From positions 606,501-670,500 of the forward strand of contig NZ_QRGO01000001.1 in the NCBI RefSeq assembly GCF_003367195.1: 64,000 nucleotides of DNA. Reading direction: 5' to 3'. The position numbers were made by a program, and so were the translations under genes. The notes below the pieces were generated by a model, which was given only the letters and a program-made list of their open reading frames with translations, did no database searches and was not told the DNA's origin. Position 1 is the stretch's first letter, and each line of letters begins with the position of its first letter. This document shows positions 16,795 to 25,187 of the stretch, in pieces. Source of the stretch: Undibacter mobilis (lineage in GTDB: Bacteria > Pseudomonadota > Alphaproteobacteria > Rhizobiales > Xanthobacteraceae).

Positions 16795-18768
16795 ATGACA
16801 ACAGCAACGGGCGGAAGCTCGGATTTCATCAAAAACCTGGGCCGGATGTACGCCACCTATACGGGCGGCTTCCTGGCCTTCATCATTCTGCTCGCCATCC
16901 TCGAACAGGTTGGCGTTCCGAACCGCATCCTCGGCTATCTGTTCGTGGGCTTCACGATCGTGGTCTACGCCGTCATCGGCGTTATGTCGCGCACCGCGGA
17001 AGTGTCCGAATACTACGTCGCAGGCCGCCGCGTTCCCGCGCTCTATAACGGCATGGCGACTGGCGCCGACTGGATGTCGGCGGCATCGTTCGTCGGTATG
17101 GCCGGCACGCTCTTCCTGCTCGGCTATGACGGCTTGGCCTGGGTGCTCGGCTGGACCGGCGGCTTCGTGCTGGTGTCGATCCTGATCGGCCCCTATCTGC
17201 GCAAATTCGGCGCCTACACGGTTCCGGACTTCATGGCGTTCCGCTTCGGCGGCAACGTCGCCCGCGGCATGGCCGTGCTGGTGCTGGTGTGCTGCTCGTT
17301 CACTTACGTGACCGCGCAGATCTTCGGCACCGGCATCATCGCTTCACGCTTCCTCGGCATGCAGTTCGAGGTGGCGGTGTTCGCGGGTCTCGCCGGCATT
17401 CTGCTGTGCTCGATGCTCGGCGGCATGCGGGCGGTGACCTGGACGCAGATCGCCCAGTACATCGTGCTCATCATCGCCTACCTCACGCCCATCGTCATCC
17501 TGTCGACGAAGCAGTATGGCATTCCGATTCCGCAGCTGACCTACGGCAACGCGATTGCGGAAATCACGGCTCGTGAAGGTGCGATGCTGGCATCGGGACT
17601 GGCGACGGCGGGCAACCTCAAGCCGCACATCCAGCCGTTCCTCAACTACACGCCGCTGAACTTCTTCGGCATCGTCGTGTGTATGATGATCGGTACGGCG
17701 TCGCTGCCGCACATTCTGATGCGCTACTTCACCACGCCCACCGTGCGTGAGGCGCGTCAGTCGGTCGCCTGGTCGCTGCTGTTCATCTTCCTGCTTTACT
17801 TCTCGGCGCCCGCTTACGCCGCGTTCTCGAAGCTGGAAGTGTACACCAACATCATCGGCCGCGATTTGACGCAGGTCCGTCCCTGGATGTTCTCATGGGG
17901 CGAACTGGGTCTGATCCAGATCTGCGGCAAGAACGCCGCCTCGATCGATGCCATCGTCGCCGCCTGTAAGGCGATCGCCGGGCATCCGGGCGTCGTCCGT
18001 CTGCAGGACTTCGTGATCAATACGGACGTTATCGTGCTCTCCACGCCGGAGATCGCGGGCCTGCCGTACGTGATCTCGGGTCTGGTCGCCGCCGGCGGTC
18101 TCGCCGCCGCGCTGTCGACCGCCGACGGTCTGCTGCTCGCCATCGCCAACGCGCTCTCGCACGACGTCTACTACAAGATGGTCGACCCGAGCGCGCCGAC
18201 GGTGCGCCGTCTGCTCGTCGCCCGCATCCTGTTGCTGGTCGTCGCCGTGGCTTCCGCCTACACCGCTTCGACGCGGCCGGGCGACATCCTCGCGATGGTC
18301 GGATGGGCGTTCTCGCTCGCCATGGCCGGCAACTTCCCGGCGCTCATCATGGGCGTCTGGTGGAAGCGGACCACGGCGGCCGGGGCAGTGTGGGGCATGA
18401 TCGCCGGCTTCGGCCTGTGCGTGTTCTACCTCGTCGTGACCCGTTACTTCCCGGGTGCGGGCGTGGCGTACTTCGGTATGTCGTCGCTCACCAACCCGGC
18501 CACGGGCGCGCCGCTGGTCGACCTCGCCAAGGCGATGGCCGCTCCGGGTGCGATGGACTCGTGGGTCCTCGTCTCGCATCCGCTCGCGAGCAAGGTCGGC
18601 TGGTTCGGCCTGACCAACATCGCGGCGGGCCTGCTCGGCATGCCGGTCGGCTTCCTCGTGATCTACGTGGTCAGCCTGATGGGCAAGGAGCCGTCCAAGG
18701 AAATGCAGGCTTACGTCGACGAGATCCGCAAGCCCCGTGGGCGTACGGTTCTCCAGGAAAAGACCTGA
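16795..18768 (+). CDS. Sodium:solute symporter (SSS family, acetate/organic-acid permease-like)
   Basis: 657 residues, about 13 transmembrane helices. Family motifs include EYYVAGRRVPALYNGMATGADWMSAASF near residue 70-97, the GGMRAVTWTQIAQY signature, and AAALSTADGLLLAIANALSHDVYYK, typical of the ActP-like branch. It would import a small monocarboxylate with Na+ across the inner membrane. The pairing with DUF4212 and with a symporter-type sensor kinase and LuxR regulator points to acetate or a related carboxylate (inference). ATG at 16795 follows AAGGGGGC. It is closed by a strong terminator. Confidence 0.9.
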   Translation: MTTATGGSSDFIKNLGRMYATYTGGFLAFIILLAILEQVGVPNRILGYLFVGFTIVVYAVIGVMSRTAEVSEYYVAGRRVPALYNGMATGADWMSAASFVGMAGTLFLLGYDGLAWVLGWTGGFVLVSILIGPYLRKFGAYTVPDFMAFRFGGNVARGMAVLVLVCCSFTYVTAQIFGTGIIASRFLGMQFEVAVFAGLAGILLCSMLGGMRAVTWTQIAQYIVLIIAYLTPIVILSTKQYGIPIPQLTYGNAIAEITAREGAMLASGLATAGNLKPHIQPFLNYTPLNFFGIVVCMMIGTASLPHILMRYFTTPTVREARQSVAWSLLFIFLLYFSAPAYAAFSKLEVYTNIIGRDLTQVRPWMFSWGELGLIQICGKNAASIDAIVAACKAIAGHPGVVRLQDFVINTDVIVLSTPEIAGLPYVISGLVAAGGLAAALSTADGLLLAIANALSHDVYYKMVDPSAPTVRRLLVARILLLVVAVASAYTASTRPGDILAMVGWAFSLAMAGNFPALIMGVWWKRTTAAGAVWGMIAGFGLCVFYLVVTRYFPGAGVAYFGMSSLTNPATGAPLVDLAKAMAAPGAMDSWVLVSHPLASKVGWFGLTNIAAGLLGMPVGFLVIYVVSLMGKEPSKEMQAYVDEIRKPRGRTVLQEKT

Positions 18769-18792
18769 TCGAACGCAAACGATCCGGACTGG

Positions 18793-18821
18793 AGCGGGGC
18801 CCTTCGGGGCCCCGCTTTTTT
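18793..18821 (+). terminator. Rho-independent terminator of the symporter operon
   Basis: AGCGGGGCCC and GGGCCCCGCT form a ten-base-pair stem around a TTCG loop, directly followed by TTTTTT. Confidence 0.93.
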
Positions 18822-18881
18822 ATCGGTTGCGGCAACGCGTAGCGCTTGCCATTGTCGGCCAAAGCAAGAGGAAGCGGCTCA

Positions 18882-19184
18882 GTGGATTCAAGCAACCCAT
18901 CCTACTGGATCTATACCCTGCCGAACTTCGCGCTGGCCGTGGTGATGTACACCATGCTCGGCCGCGTTCTGCTCAGCCTGTTCGTCGATGCCGACTCGAC
19001 GAATTACATCTGGCGTTTCTTCTGTCGCCTGACCGATCCGTTCGTCGCTGTTTTTTCTTATGTGACGCCGAAGGCAGCGCCGCCGGTGATCGTGTGGCTG
19101 TTCGGCTTCGTCTGGCTGTTCTGGCTGCGCGTCGGGCTGCTCTATCTGTTCCTGATGATGGGCGCGATCCCGAAGACGGGCTGA
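18882..19184 (+). CDS. Small integral membrane protein, unknown function
   Basis: 100 residues from a GTG at 18882 with AAGAGGA upstream (a TTG at 18846 would add 12 residues). The N-terminal helix is ALAVVMYTMLGRVLLSLFV. A loop FCRLTDPFVAVFSYVTPKAAPP and then a second hydrophobic pair follow (VIVWLFGFVWLFWLRVGLLYLFLMMG). The overall plan recalls YggT-like proteins but I cannot confirm family membership. It sits 4 bp before another small membrane protein and probably forms a two-gene unit with it. Confidence 0.7.
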   Translation: MDSSNPSYWIYTLPNFALAVVMYTMLGRVLLSLFVDADSTNYIWRFFCRLTDPFVAVFSYVTPKAAPPVIVWLFGFVWLFWLRVGLLYLFLMMGAIPKTG

Positions 19185-19188
19185 CACC

Positions 19189-19515
19189 ATGAACCGTAAT
19201 TTCTTCTTCATCGGCATCGCCTTCTTCGGCATGGTCAATGGCATCTTCAATCAGATCGCCATCCTGTTCGCGCTCATTCATGTTCAGGTCCTTGCGCCGG
19301 CGCTGCTGTTCGGCTCGACCGGGCTGACGCTGATGTTTTCCTCGCTGATGGTGTCGACCGCGACCATCATTCTCGCCGGCATTCCCGCCGCACTCTACGA
19401 ACGATTTTCCGGCGCCACGGACGACTCGACGCCGGTGTCGCTCTGGATCTGGCTCACTGGTACGGCGTTACTGACGCTGCCGGCGATGGGCAATTTCCTG
19501 GAATACGGTCTTTAA
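19189..19515 (+). CDS. Small membrane protein, unknown function
   Basis: 108 residues with three predicted transmembrane helices (FFFIGIAFFGMVNGIF, then VQVLAPALLFGSTGLTLMFSS, ending LWIWLTGTALLTLPAMGNF). It starts at ATG 19189, only 4 bp after the preceding stop, so translation is probably coupled. No recognised domain. Confidence 0.72.
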   Translation: MNRNFFFIGIAFFGMVNGIFNQIAILFALIHVQVLAPALLFGSTGLTLMFSSLMVSTATIILAGIPAALYERFSGATDDSTPVSLWIWLTGTALLTLPAMGNFLEYGL

Positions 19516-19688
19516 GGCCGGGCTCCGGGCACCGGATTAAGCCGCCGAAGCCGCGGAACAGAGCCCCGATCACAGGGTTGTGCTCGCCGAAGCTTGCCCG
19601 GGCCAGAGGCTCGCTGGCATACATATTGCTATTCTGGCTGCACAGAGGCGGGAGGATTCGTCAGGGGGCTCTTCACAGGAGAGACACC

Positions 19689-20069
19689 ATGATCCCTTGC
19701 GAGCGTTACGCTCACTTCACATTGGTCCGCGATGCCAGCCTGTTCGCCGTGGCCGCGGTGATGTTCATGATCGGCTTCAGCTTCGAGCCGGCCCTGGCGT
19801 TCGACCTGGCCGCCACGGTGGCACTGGTCTTTGCCGTGTTGCAGATCGTCCGCGTCTCGCGGCTCACGGAAGATCGTTTTCGCCACAGCGAAGTCTGGCA
19901 GGCGCTGCGGCCCGACGAGCGGCCGGCCGGCGACAACGGCATCCGGATCGCGTGCGACGCCATGCAGAACATGATGCTGCGCTTCGCCAAGACGGCGGCC
20001 GGCACCTCCGTCATGCTTTATGGTGCTGGCCTGCTGCTGTCTCTGACCATCGGCTTCGACGGTCTTTGA
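19689..20069 (+). CDS. Small membrane protein, first of a tandem paralogous pair
   Basis: 126 residues. The ATG at 19689 follows AGGAGAGA, a strong ribosome site. Two N-terminal hydrophobic helices (FAVAAVMFMIGFSFEPALAFDLAATVALVFAVLQI) are followed by a polar loop containing an acidic/prolyl LRPDERPAG and a C-terminal helix. The next gene (20157-20525) shares size, helix layout, the GMSF/GFSF-(D/E)-P/A-ALAF core and a (L)RPDERP/LPEDKRP loop, so the two are probably duplicates. No known function. Confidence 0.75.
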   Translation: MIPCERYAHFTLVRDASLFAVAAVMFMIGFSFEPALAFDLAATVALVFAVLQIVRVSRLTEDRFRHSEVWQALRPDERPAGDNGIRIACDAMQNMMLRFAKTAAGTSVMLYGAGLLLSLTIGFDGL

Positions 20070-20156
20070 CGCCGCGCACACCTATTTGTGACAACAGAGC
20101 CGAACCTGGCGCGTTAGTCTTGGTGCGACGAAACACGGATTTCTGACGAGCATCCT

Positions 20157-20525
20157 ATGGAGCCGATGCGGCGGGTCGCCTACGAGGTCGTGCAACGGGC
20201 CTGTCTGTTCGGCACACTGGCCATCTTCTGCGTCATGGTGGGAATGTCGTTCGACGCCCGGCTGGCCTTCCAGACCGGCGGCACGATGACCGCGGTGATG
20301 GCGCTCACGCTGATCTACAAGGCGCGCGAAGCACTGACCAAGCCCTACAACAAGACCGAGCTGTGGCTGTACCTGCCGGAGGACAAGCGTCCGCCGGCGG
20401 CGCAGGCGCAATGGGCGAGCGCGACCGTGCTGCGCGAGACCTACCTCACCTTTGCGCTGTGGACCGCGGCCATATCCATCGGCATGTGGGTGCTGGCGCT
20501 GGTCTTCCGGCTCGCCGGCTTTTGA
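20157..20525 (+). CDS. Small membrane protein, second of a tandem paralogous pair
   Basis: 122 residues. It has the same plan as the preceding gene: two N-terminal helices (FGTLAIFCVMVGMSFDARLAFQTGGTMTAVMALTLIY), a polar loop with ELWLYLPEDKRPPAA, and a C-terminal helix pair. The function is unknown. The gene converges on yjbQ with 10 bp between the stops. Confidence 0.75.
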   Translation: MEPMRRVAYEVVQRACLFGTLAIFCVMVGMSFDARLAFQTGGTMTAVMALTLIYKAREALTKPYNKTELWLYLPEDKRPPAAQAQWASATVLRETYLTFALWTAAISIGMWVLALVFRLAGF

Positions 20526-20535
20526 GCGGCGATAC

Positions 20536-20997
20536 TTATTTCCGGCTGCCGACAAACTGGAAGATCACCTCGCGCGAATGCGGCGCGCGGCGGTGTTCGA
20601 TGAGATAGATGCCTTGCCAGGTGCCGAGCGCAAGCTTGCCGTCGGTCACCGGCACATGCAGCGTCACGCCGTTGAGCATCGCCTTGACATGCGCCGGCAT
20701 GTCGTCGGGGCCTTCGGCGTCGTGGATCCACGGCGCCGCTTCCGGCGCCAGACGCTCCAGCGCCGTCGTCAGATCGGTCTGTACGTCGGGATCGGCGTTT
20801 TCCTGGATGGTCAGCGACGCCGAAGTGTGGCGCAGAAAAGCGAGGAACACGCCTTCGCCGGCGCCCGCCTGCGCCAGGAAGTCCCGGGCCGCGAAGGTTA
20901 TATCGGTGAATCCGGTGCCGTGGGTGTCGACCCGCAGCGTCGCACTAAACACCGACTGCACGGCAGCTTCGCTGATGGGGGAAAGACGATCCGGCAT
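20536..20997 (-). CDS. YjbQ/UPF0047 family protein (secondary thiamine-phosphate synthase family)
   Basis: 153 residues, the family's usual length. The diagnostic stretch FLRHTSASLTIQENADPDVQTDL is at about residues 56-78. HDAEGPDDMPAHVKAMLNG and KLALGTWQGIYLIEHRRAPH complete the active-site region. Members show weak thiamine-phosphate synthase activity, but the physiological role is uncertain. It is cytosolic and precedes, on the same strand, no obvious thiamine gene. Confidence 0.92.
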   Translation of the reverse strand: MPDRLSPISEAAVQSVFSATLRVDTHGTGFTDITFAARDFLAQAGAGEGVFLAFLRHTSASLTIQENADPDVQTDLTTALERLAPEAAPWIHDAEGPDDMPAHVKAMLNGVTLHVPVTDGKLALGTWQGIYLIEHRRAPHSREVIFQFVGSRK

Positions 20998-21007
20998 AAG
21001 GAAGAAG

Positions 21008-21514
21008 CTAGTCCTTTTTCATCACGTCTTTCTGAAAGTCATAGACCATGTCGACGAAATGCCGCCATGCCCGCTCGACAGCGGCGCGGGCCCTCTCCAT
21101 TTCGTCGCGCGTCGGGAAGCGCAACCGGCTGTCGTCATTGCCGGACCGCGGCGTCAGTTCGGCCTTAGGCCGCGGCGGCTCGGCGTTGGCCGTCCCCGAC
21201 TTCAATTTCTCGATCTCGCTCTGTAGCCTGGCAATCTCGGCATCGAGCGCGGCGCGGTCATCCGGCGCCAGTTGGCAAGTCCAGCCTGCACTGCCCAGGC
21301 TGCAGAAACTGACCTGCCCGGTCGCACTGTCGAGCCTGAGATAGCCGCCTTCGGCGGGAGCAAAGCTGAAGCGACCGGCGCCGTGCGGCATAAGGTCCTT
21401 TGGCGCCTCGGCCGACGGCGGCTCCTTCGGTGGCTCTTTTAACGGCTCTTGCGCGAAGACAGTGCCCGCACCGAGAGCGACGCTGATGGCCAGGGCACGG
21501 AATGCAGTTCGCAT
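21008..21514 (-). CDS. Secreted/periplasmic protein of unknown function
   Basis: 168 residues with a signal peptide (MRTAFRALAISVALGAGTVFA-Q). A Pro/Glu/Lys-rich stretch follows, then a small Cys-containing domain (GGYLRLDSATGQVSFCSLG; CQLAPDDRAALDAEIARLQSEIEKLKS) that ends in a short coiled coil, and a C-terminal amphipathic helix. ATG at 21514 has GAGGATA upstream and is preferred to the GTG at 21529. No recognised family. It lies 10 bp downstream of yjbQ's start on the same strand, so it may be transcribed ahead of yjbQ. Confidence 0.75.
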   Translation of the reverse strand: MRTAFRALAISVALGAGTVFAQEPLKEPPKEPPSAEAPKDLMPHGAGRFSFAPAEGGYLRLDSATGQVSFCSLGSAGWTCQLAPDDRAALDAEIARLQSEIEKLKSGTANAEPPRPKAELTPRSGNDDSRLRFPTRDEMERARAAVERAWRHFVDMVYDFQKDVMKKD

Positions 21515-21683
21515 CGCGAATATCCTCACGGTTCGAGGCGAAAAACCTGTCCGTGTCTAAATGCTAGCACCACAACAAGGCAGGCTCACGTCATCGGGCA
21601 GTCCGGTTGTCCCCGGGTAGCTTCCGCAGCGCACCCAATACCCCGGTTGATGCCGCTACGAATCGCGACTTTCCGACGCAATA

Positions 21684-21697
21684 TCATAAGCTTATGA
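21684..21697. promoter_or_regulatory. Perfect 14-bp palindrome upstream of the F0 operon promoter
   Basis: TCATAAGCTTATGA is fully self-complementary and ends 15 bp before the -35 box of the promoter at 21713-21741. Position and symmetry suggest an operator; the binding protein is unknown. Confidence 0.4.
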
Positions 21698-21712
21698 CGG
21701 CGCCCCGCTTCC

Positions 21713-21741
21713 TTGACTCGGGGTGGGTCGATCAGTATGGT
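21713..21741 (+). promoter_or_regulatory. Sigma-70-type promoter of the F0 ATP synthase operon
   Basis: TTGACT at 21713-21718 and TATGGT at 21736-21741 are separated by exactly 17 bp and lie 58 bp upstream of the atpI start. It is the best promoter match I found in the window. Confidence 0.65.
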
Positions 21742-21799
21742 CCGCGCGGCTTTAAGGGCGGCGGTCGCTAAAATTCCCACGAAATCGCGGGTCAGAAGC

Positions 21800-22150
21800 A
21801 TGTCTGATGGCTCGCGGAATCAGGACACACCGCCGGACGACGAGGCCGCTCTCTCCGCGAGACTCCAGCGTCTCGGCGACCGATTGGCGCAAGCCGACCG
21901 GCCTTCCGAACAAGAAACTGGTGCTCGGCAGACCGCGAATAACGCCGCCGGGTTCGCCCGCGGTTTCAGGCTGTCTTCCGAACTGGTCGCTGGTGTGCTT
22001 GTGGGGGCGATGATCGGCTGGCTTCTCGACCGCTGGCTCGGCATTTCGCCCTGGGGGCTCATCGTATTTCTGCTGCTCGGCTTCGCCGCCGGCGTCCTCA
22101 ACGTGATGCGGGCTGCGGGTGTTATCCGCGATCCAAACCGGAACGACTAG
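21800..22150 (+). CDS. atpI: ATP synthase protein I (AtpI)
   Basis: 116 residues. A polar N-terminus ([28 protein letters not shown]) leads to two transmembrane helices at about residues 60-105 ([23 protein letters not shown] and [23 protein letters not shown]). This is the AtpI/AtpQ build, thought to help c-ring assembly or Mg2+ handling. It is the first gene of the F0 operon, 10 bp before atpB. ATG at 21800 fits; the longer upstream frame covers the promoter. Confidence 0.9.
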   Translation: MSDGSRNQDTPPDDEAALSARLQRLGDRLAQADRPSEQETGARQTANNAAGFARGFRLSSELVAGVLVGAMIGWLLDRWLGISPWGLIVFLLLGFAAGVLNVMRAAGVIRDPNRND

Positions 22151-22160
22151 AAGACCAGAC

Positions 22161-22910
22161 ATGGCCGACCCCATTCATCAATTCCAGATCGTGAACCTGT
22201 TTCCCGTCGCCAAGGTCGGCGAGACGCAGATCATGTTCACCAACTCGGCCGCCTTCATGGTCGCGGCCGTGACGGTCATCTCCATCTTCCTGATCGCCGG
22301 CGCCGCCAGCCGCAGCCTGGTGCCGGGTCGCCTGCAGTCGATGGCGGAGCTCAGCTACGAATTCGTCGCCAACGCCATCAGAAGTACCGCCGGCTCCGAT
22401 GGCATGCGCTTCTTCCCGTTCGTATTCTCGCTGTTCATGTTCATTCTCACGGTGAACCTGATCGGCCTCATCCCCTACACCTTCACCGTGACCTCGCACA
22501 TCATCGTCACCGTGACTTTGGCGATGTCGGTCTTCCTGACCGTGCTGATCTACGGCTTCTACAAGAACGGCCTGCACTTCTTTAATTTGTTCGTGCCGAA
22601 GGGCATTCCGATCTACATCCTGCCGCTGATCGTCGTGATCGAGGTCATTTCGTTCCTCTCGCGGCCGATCTCGCACAGCGTGCGTCTGTTCGCGAACATG
22701 CTGGCCGGGCACATCACGCTGAAAGTGTTTGCCGGCTTCGTCACCCTGCTCGGCAGCGCCGGCATCGTCGGCATCGCCGGTGCGGTCCTGCCGCTCGGCC
22801 TCGTCATCGCGCTGACCGCACTGGAGCTTCTGGTCGCGTTCCTGCAGGCTTACGTCTTCGCCATCCTCACTTGCATCTATCTCAACGATGCTATTCACCC
22901 GGGCCACTAA
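22161..22910 (+). CDS. atpB: F0F1 ATP synthase subunit a
   Basis: 249 residues from [14 protein letters not shown]. It forms the proton half-channels beside the c-ring. The essential arginine lies in [19 protein letters not shown], and the final helix contains [27 protein letters not shown]. About six membrane helices. It is in the atpI-B-E-b'-b operon, with F1 genes elsewhere, as usual in alphaproteobacteria. Confidence 0.97.
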   Translation: MADPIHQFQIVNLFPVAKVGETQIMFTNSAAFMVAAVTVISIFLIAGAASRSLVPGRLQSMAELSYEFVANAIRSTAGSDGMRFFPFVFSLFMFILTVNLIGLIPYTFTVTSHIIVTVTLAMSVFLTVLIYGFYKNGLHFFNLFVPKGIPIYILPLIVVIEVISFLSRPISHSVRLFANMLAGHITLKVFAGFVTLLGSAGIVGIAGAVLPLGLVIALTALELLVAFLQAYVFAILTCIYLNDAIHPGH

Positions 22911-22942
22911 GGGCCCGACATACCTCGAAAGGGAGTCTTCCT

Positions 22943-23170
22943 ATGGATCCAGTCGCAGCAAAGTACATCGGTGCCGGCATCGCTTGCATCGGCATGGCGG
23001 GCGCCGGTCTCGGCCTCGGCAACATCTTCGGCAGCTTCCTTCAGGGCGCGCTGCGTAACCCGTCGGCCGCGCAGAGCCAGTTCGGCAACCTGATTTTCGG
23101 CTTCGCCGTGACCGAAGCGCTCGGCATCTTCTCGCTGCTGGTCGCCCTCATCCTGCTGTTCGCCGTCTAA
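22943..23170 (+). CDS. atpE: F0F1 ATP synthase subunit c
   Basis: 75 residues forming two helices. The Gly-rich first helix is [14 protein letters not shown], the polar loop is RNP, and the proton-carrying Glu58 is in [10 protein letters not shown] of the second helix. Start ATG at 22943 follows GGGAG. The high expression needed for the multimeric ring fits that strong ribosome site. Confidence 0.97.
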   Translation: MDPVAAKYIGAGIACIGMAGAGLGLGNIFGSFLQGALRNPSAAQSQFGNLIFGFAVTEALGIFSLLVALILLFAV

Positions 23171-23202
23171 GCGGCGTCAAGCCGGCCGTTTAAGGGACCG
23201 TC

Positions 23203-23739
23203 ATGGCAACCTCGACACACACCGAAGTGCCGTCTTCGCATGGAAAGGGCGTGTTTCCGCCCTTCGACCCGACGACGTTTCCTTCGCAGTTGGTGTGGCT
23301 CGTCCTGACCTTCGCCATCCTCTATGCGTTGATGGCGAAGGTGGCGCTGCCGCGGATCGGCGGCATCATCGAGGACCGGCAAAAGCGAGCCGCCGACGAC
23401 GTCGCGGCGGCCGGCAAGCTGAAAGCCGAATCGGAAGCGGCGGTCGCCGCCTACGAGAAGGCGCTGGCCGAGGCCCGCGCCCGCGCCCAGGTGATCGCGA
23501 CCGAAACCCGCGACAAGCAGGCGGCGGAAGCGGAAGCCTCGCGCAAGGCGCTTGAAGATCAGCTCAACGTCAAGCTGGCCGATGCCGAAAAGACCATCGC
23601 CAGCACCAAGCAGAAGGCGATGGCCGAAGTTCGCGGCATTGCCACCGACGCCGCCAAGGCGATCGTCGAGCGTCTGACCGGCAAGGCGCCGGCCGATGCC
23701 GCGATCTCTTCCGCCGTCGACACCGCGCTCAAGAGCTAA
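23203..23739 (+). CDS. atpG: F0F1 ATP synthase subunit b' (second b subunit)
   Basis: 178 residues with one N-terminal membrane helix ([22 protein letters not shown]), then a long Ala/Glu/Lys-rich coiled coil forming the peripheral stalk. Photosynthetic and alphaproteobacterial ATP synthases use a b/b' heterodimer, and this copy, directly after atpE with an extra N-terminal stretch before the helix, is the b' type. Its symbol varies (atpG or atpF2). Confidence 0.92.
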   Translation: MATSTHTEVPSSHGKGVFPPFDPTTFPSQLVWLVLTFAILYALMAKVALPRIGGIIEDRQKRAADDVAAAGKLKAESEAAVAAYEKALAEARARAQVIATETRDKQAAEAEASRKALEDQLNVKLADAEKTIASTKQKAMAEVRGIATDAAKAIVERLTGKAPADAAISSAVDTALKS

Positions 23740-23750
23740 AGGACGGCGCC

Positions 23751-24242
23751 ATGCATCTTCTCGCTGAAGCCGAAACCTGGGTTGCCGTCGCCTTCGTGAT
23801 CTTCCTCGGCGTGCTGGTCTATATCGGCGTGCCGAAACTGATCGCCAAGGCGCTCGACGACCGCGCCGCCCGCATCAAGGCGGAGCTCGACGACGCCCGC
23901 AAGCTCAAGGAAGAAGCGGCCGCCCTGCTTGCTGAATATCAGCGCAAGCGCTCGGCCGCCGAAGCCGAAGCCGAGAGCATCATCGCCGGCGCCAAGGACG
24001 AAGCCGTCCGCATGGCGGCGGAAGCCAAGGCCAAGATCGAAGAGTTCGTCGCCCGCCGCACCAAGATGGCCGAAGCGAAGATCGCTCAGGCGGAGGCGCA
24101 GGCGACGGCAGATGTTCGTGCCGCCGCCGCCGACGCCGCCGTCGCCGCCGCCGAGAAGATCCTCGCGGCCGAGACCAAAGGCGCGCTGGCGGGCGAGCTG
24201 ATCGCCAAGGGTATCGAGGACGTCCGCAAGAAACTCAACTGA
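23751..24242 (+). CDS. atpF: F0F1 ATP synthase subunit b
   Basis: 163 residues. The N-terminal membrane helix is [22 protein letters not shown]. The rest is a charged coiled coil ([21 protein letters not shown] and so on), which pairs with b' to hold the F1 catalytic head. It is the last gene of the operon, 11 bp after b', and is followed by a strong terminator. Confidence 0.95.
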   Translation: MHLLAEAETWVAVAFVIFLGVLVYIGVPKLIAKALDDRAARIKAELDDARKLKEEAAALLAEYQRKRSAAEAEAESIIAGAKDEAVRMAAEAKAKIEEFVARRTKMAEAKIAQAEAQATADVRAAAADAAVAAAEKILAAETKGALAGELIAKGIEDVRKKLN

Positions 24243-24266
24243 GCGGCGTTCCCCCTCCCGGGATTG

Positions 24267-24296
24267 AAAAACGGCGCCCCTGCGGGCGCCGTTTTT
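24267..24296 (+). terminator. Rho-independent terminator of the F0 operon
   Basis: ACGGCGCCC and GGGCGCCGT pair around a CTGC loop. The stem is flanked by A5 on the left and T5 on the right, so it can act in either direction. Confidence 0.93.
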
Positions 24297-24527
24297 GTTC
24301 GGGACGCCTCAAGGCAAGCCCCTCTTTTACCACGGTAAAACGAGTCCGAGCCGTTGCGATTGGGGCGAGTTCCGCTCCTTGCATACCGATTCGGGCGGAT
24401 TAAGCTCACACCGAGCGATTCGTTTGTGGCGTCCCGCGTTGCGGCCTTTTCCGGCCGCCCTTTGTAAGCGTCAGCATCAACACAATTCGAGCTATGCCGG
24501 AGAGTCCGGCCACGTTTCGGGGGACCC

Positions 24528-25184
24528 GTGGTCATCTTCGATTGCAATGGCGTGCTCGTGGACAGCGAGCCGCTCGCCACCGCGGTCGTGTCGCAGGAAT
24601 TCATGCGCGCCGGCTTCGCGCTGACGCCTGACCTTGTCGCGCGCTATTTCGCCGGCCGCCGGCAATCGGACATGTTCGCCGAAGTCGAGATCGCGGCCGG
24701 CCGCAAGCTGCCCGCCGGCTTCGCCGAGACCGTCACCGCCGCCACCTTGCAGAAGTTCCGTACCGAACTGCGCGCCACGACCCATGTCGCGCATGCGCTG
24801 TCCTGGTTGCGCGGACCGAAATGCGTGGCCTCGTCGTCACCGATCGAGCGCATTCGCGCCAGCCTCGAGACCACCGACCTGTTGCGCTTCTTCGAACCGA
24901 ACCTGTTCTCCGCCAACGACGTGTCGAACGGCAAACCGGCGCCGGACCTGTTTCTTCATGTCGCGGGCCGGATGCGGGTCAATGCCGGCGACTGTCTGGT
25001 CGTCGAGGACTCGCCGGCCGGCGTCACGGCCGCGGTCATGGCTGGCATGACGGTGATCGGCTTCGTCGGCGGCAGCCACGCCGGAGCACGTCTCGGCCAG
25101 CAACTGAGCGAGGCCGGCGCGCGCGCCGTGATCTCCGACATGCGCGCCCTCAAGAGCACGGTCGTCGATCTCCGCGGGTGGTGA
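24528..25184 (+). CDS. HAD-superfamily hydrolase-like protein with altered motif I
   Basis: 218 residues in the beta-phosphoglucomutase/phosphoglycolate-phosphatase-like subfamily. Motif I reads FDCNGVLVDSEPLA near residue 4-17, where the family normally has D-x-D: the second Asp, the general acid/base, is Asn (codon AAT). Motif II is VASSSPIERI, motif III lysine is in NGKPAPDLF, and motif IV is VVEDSPAGV. The GTG start at 24528 follows GGGGGA. Either activity is reduced or changed, or it binds a phosphorylated ligand without normal turnover (inference). It stands alone between the F0 operon terminator and a convergent lipoprotein gene. Confidence 0.85.
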   Translation: MVIFDCNGVLVDSEPLATAVVSQEFMRAGFALTPDLVARYFAGRRQSDMFAEVEIAAGRKLPAGFAETVTAATLQKFRTELRATTHVAHALSWLRGPKCVASSSPIERIRASLETTDLLRFFEPNLFSANDVSNGKPAPDLFLHVAGRMRVNAGDCLVVEDSPAGVTAAVMAGMTVIGFVGGSHAGARLGQQLSEAGARAVISDMRALKSTVVDLRGW

Positions 25185-25187
25185 GAC

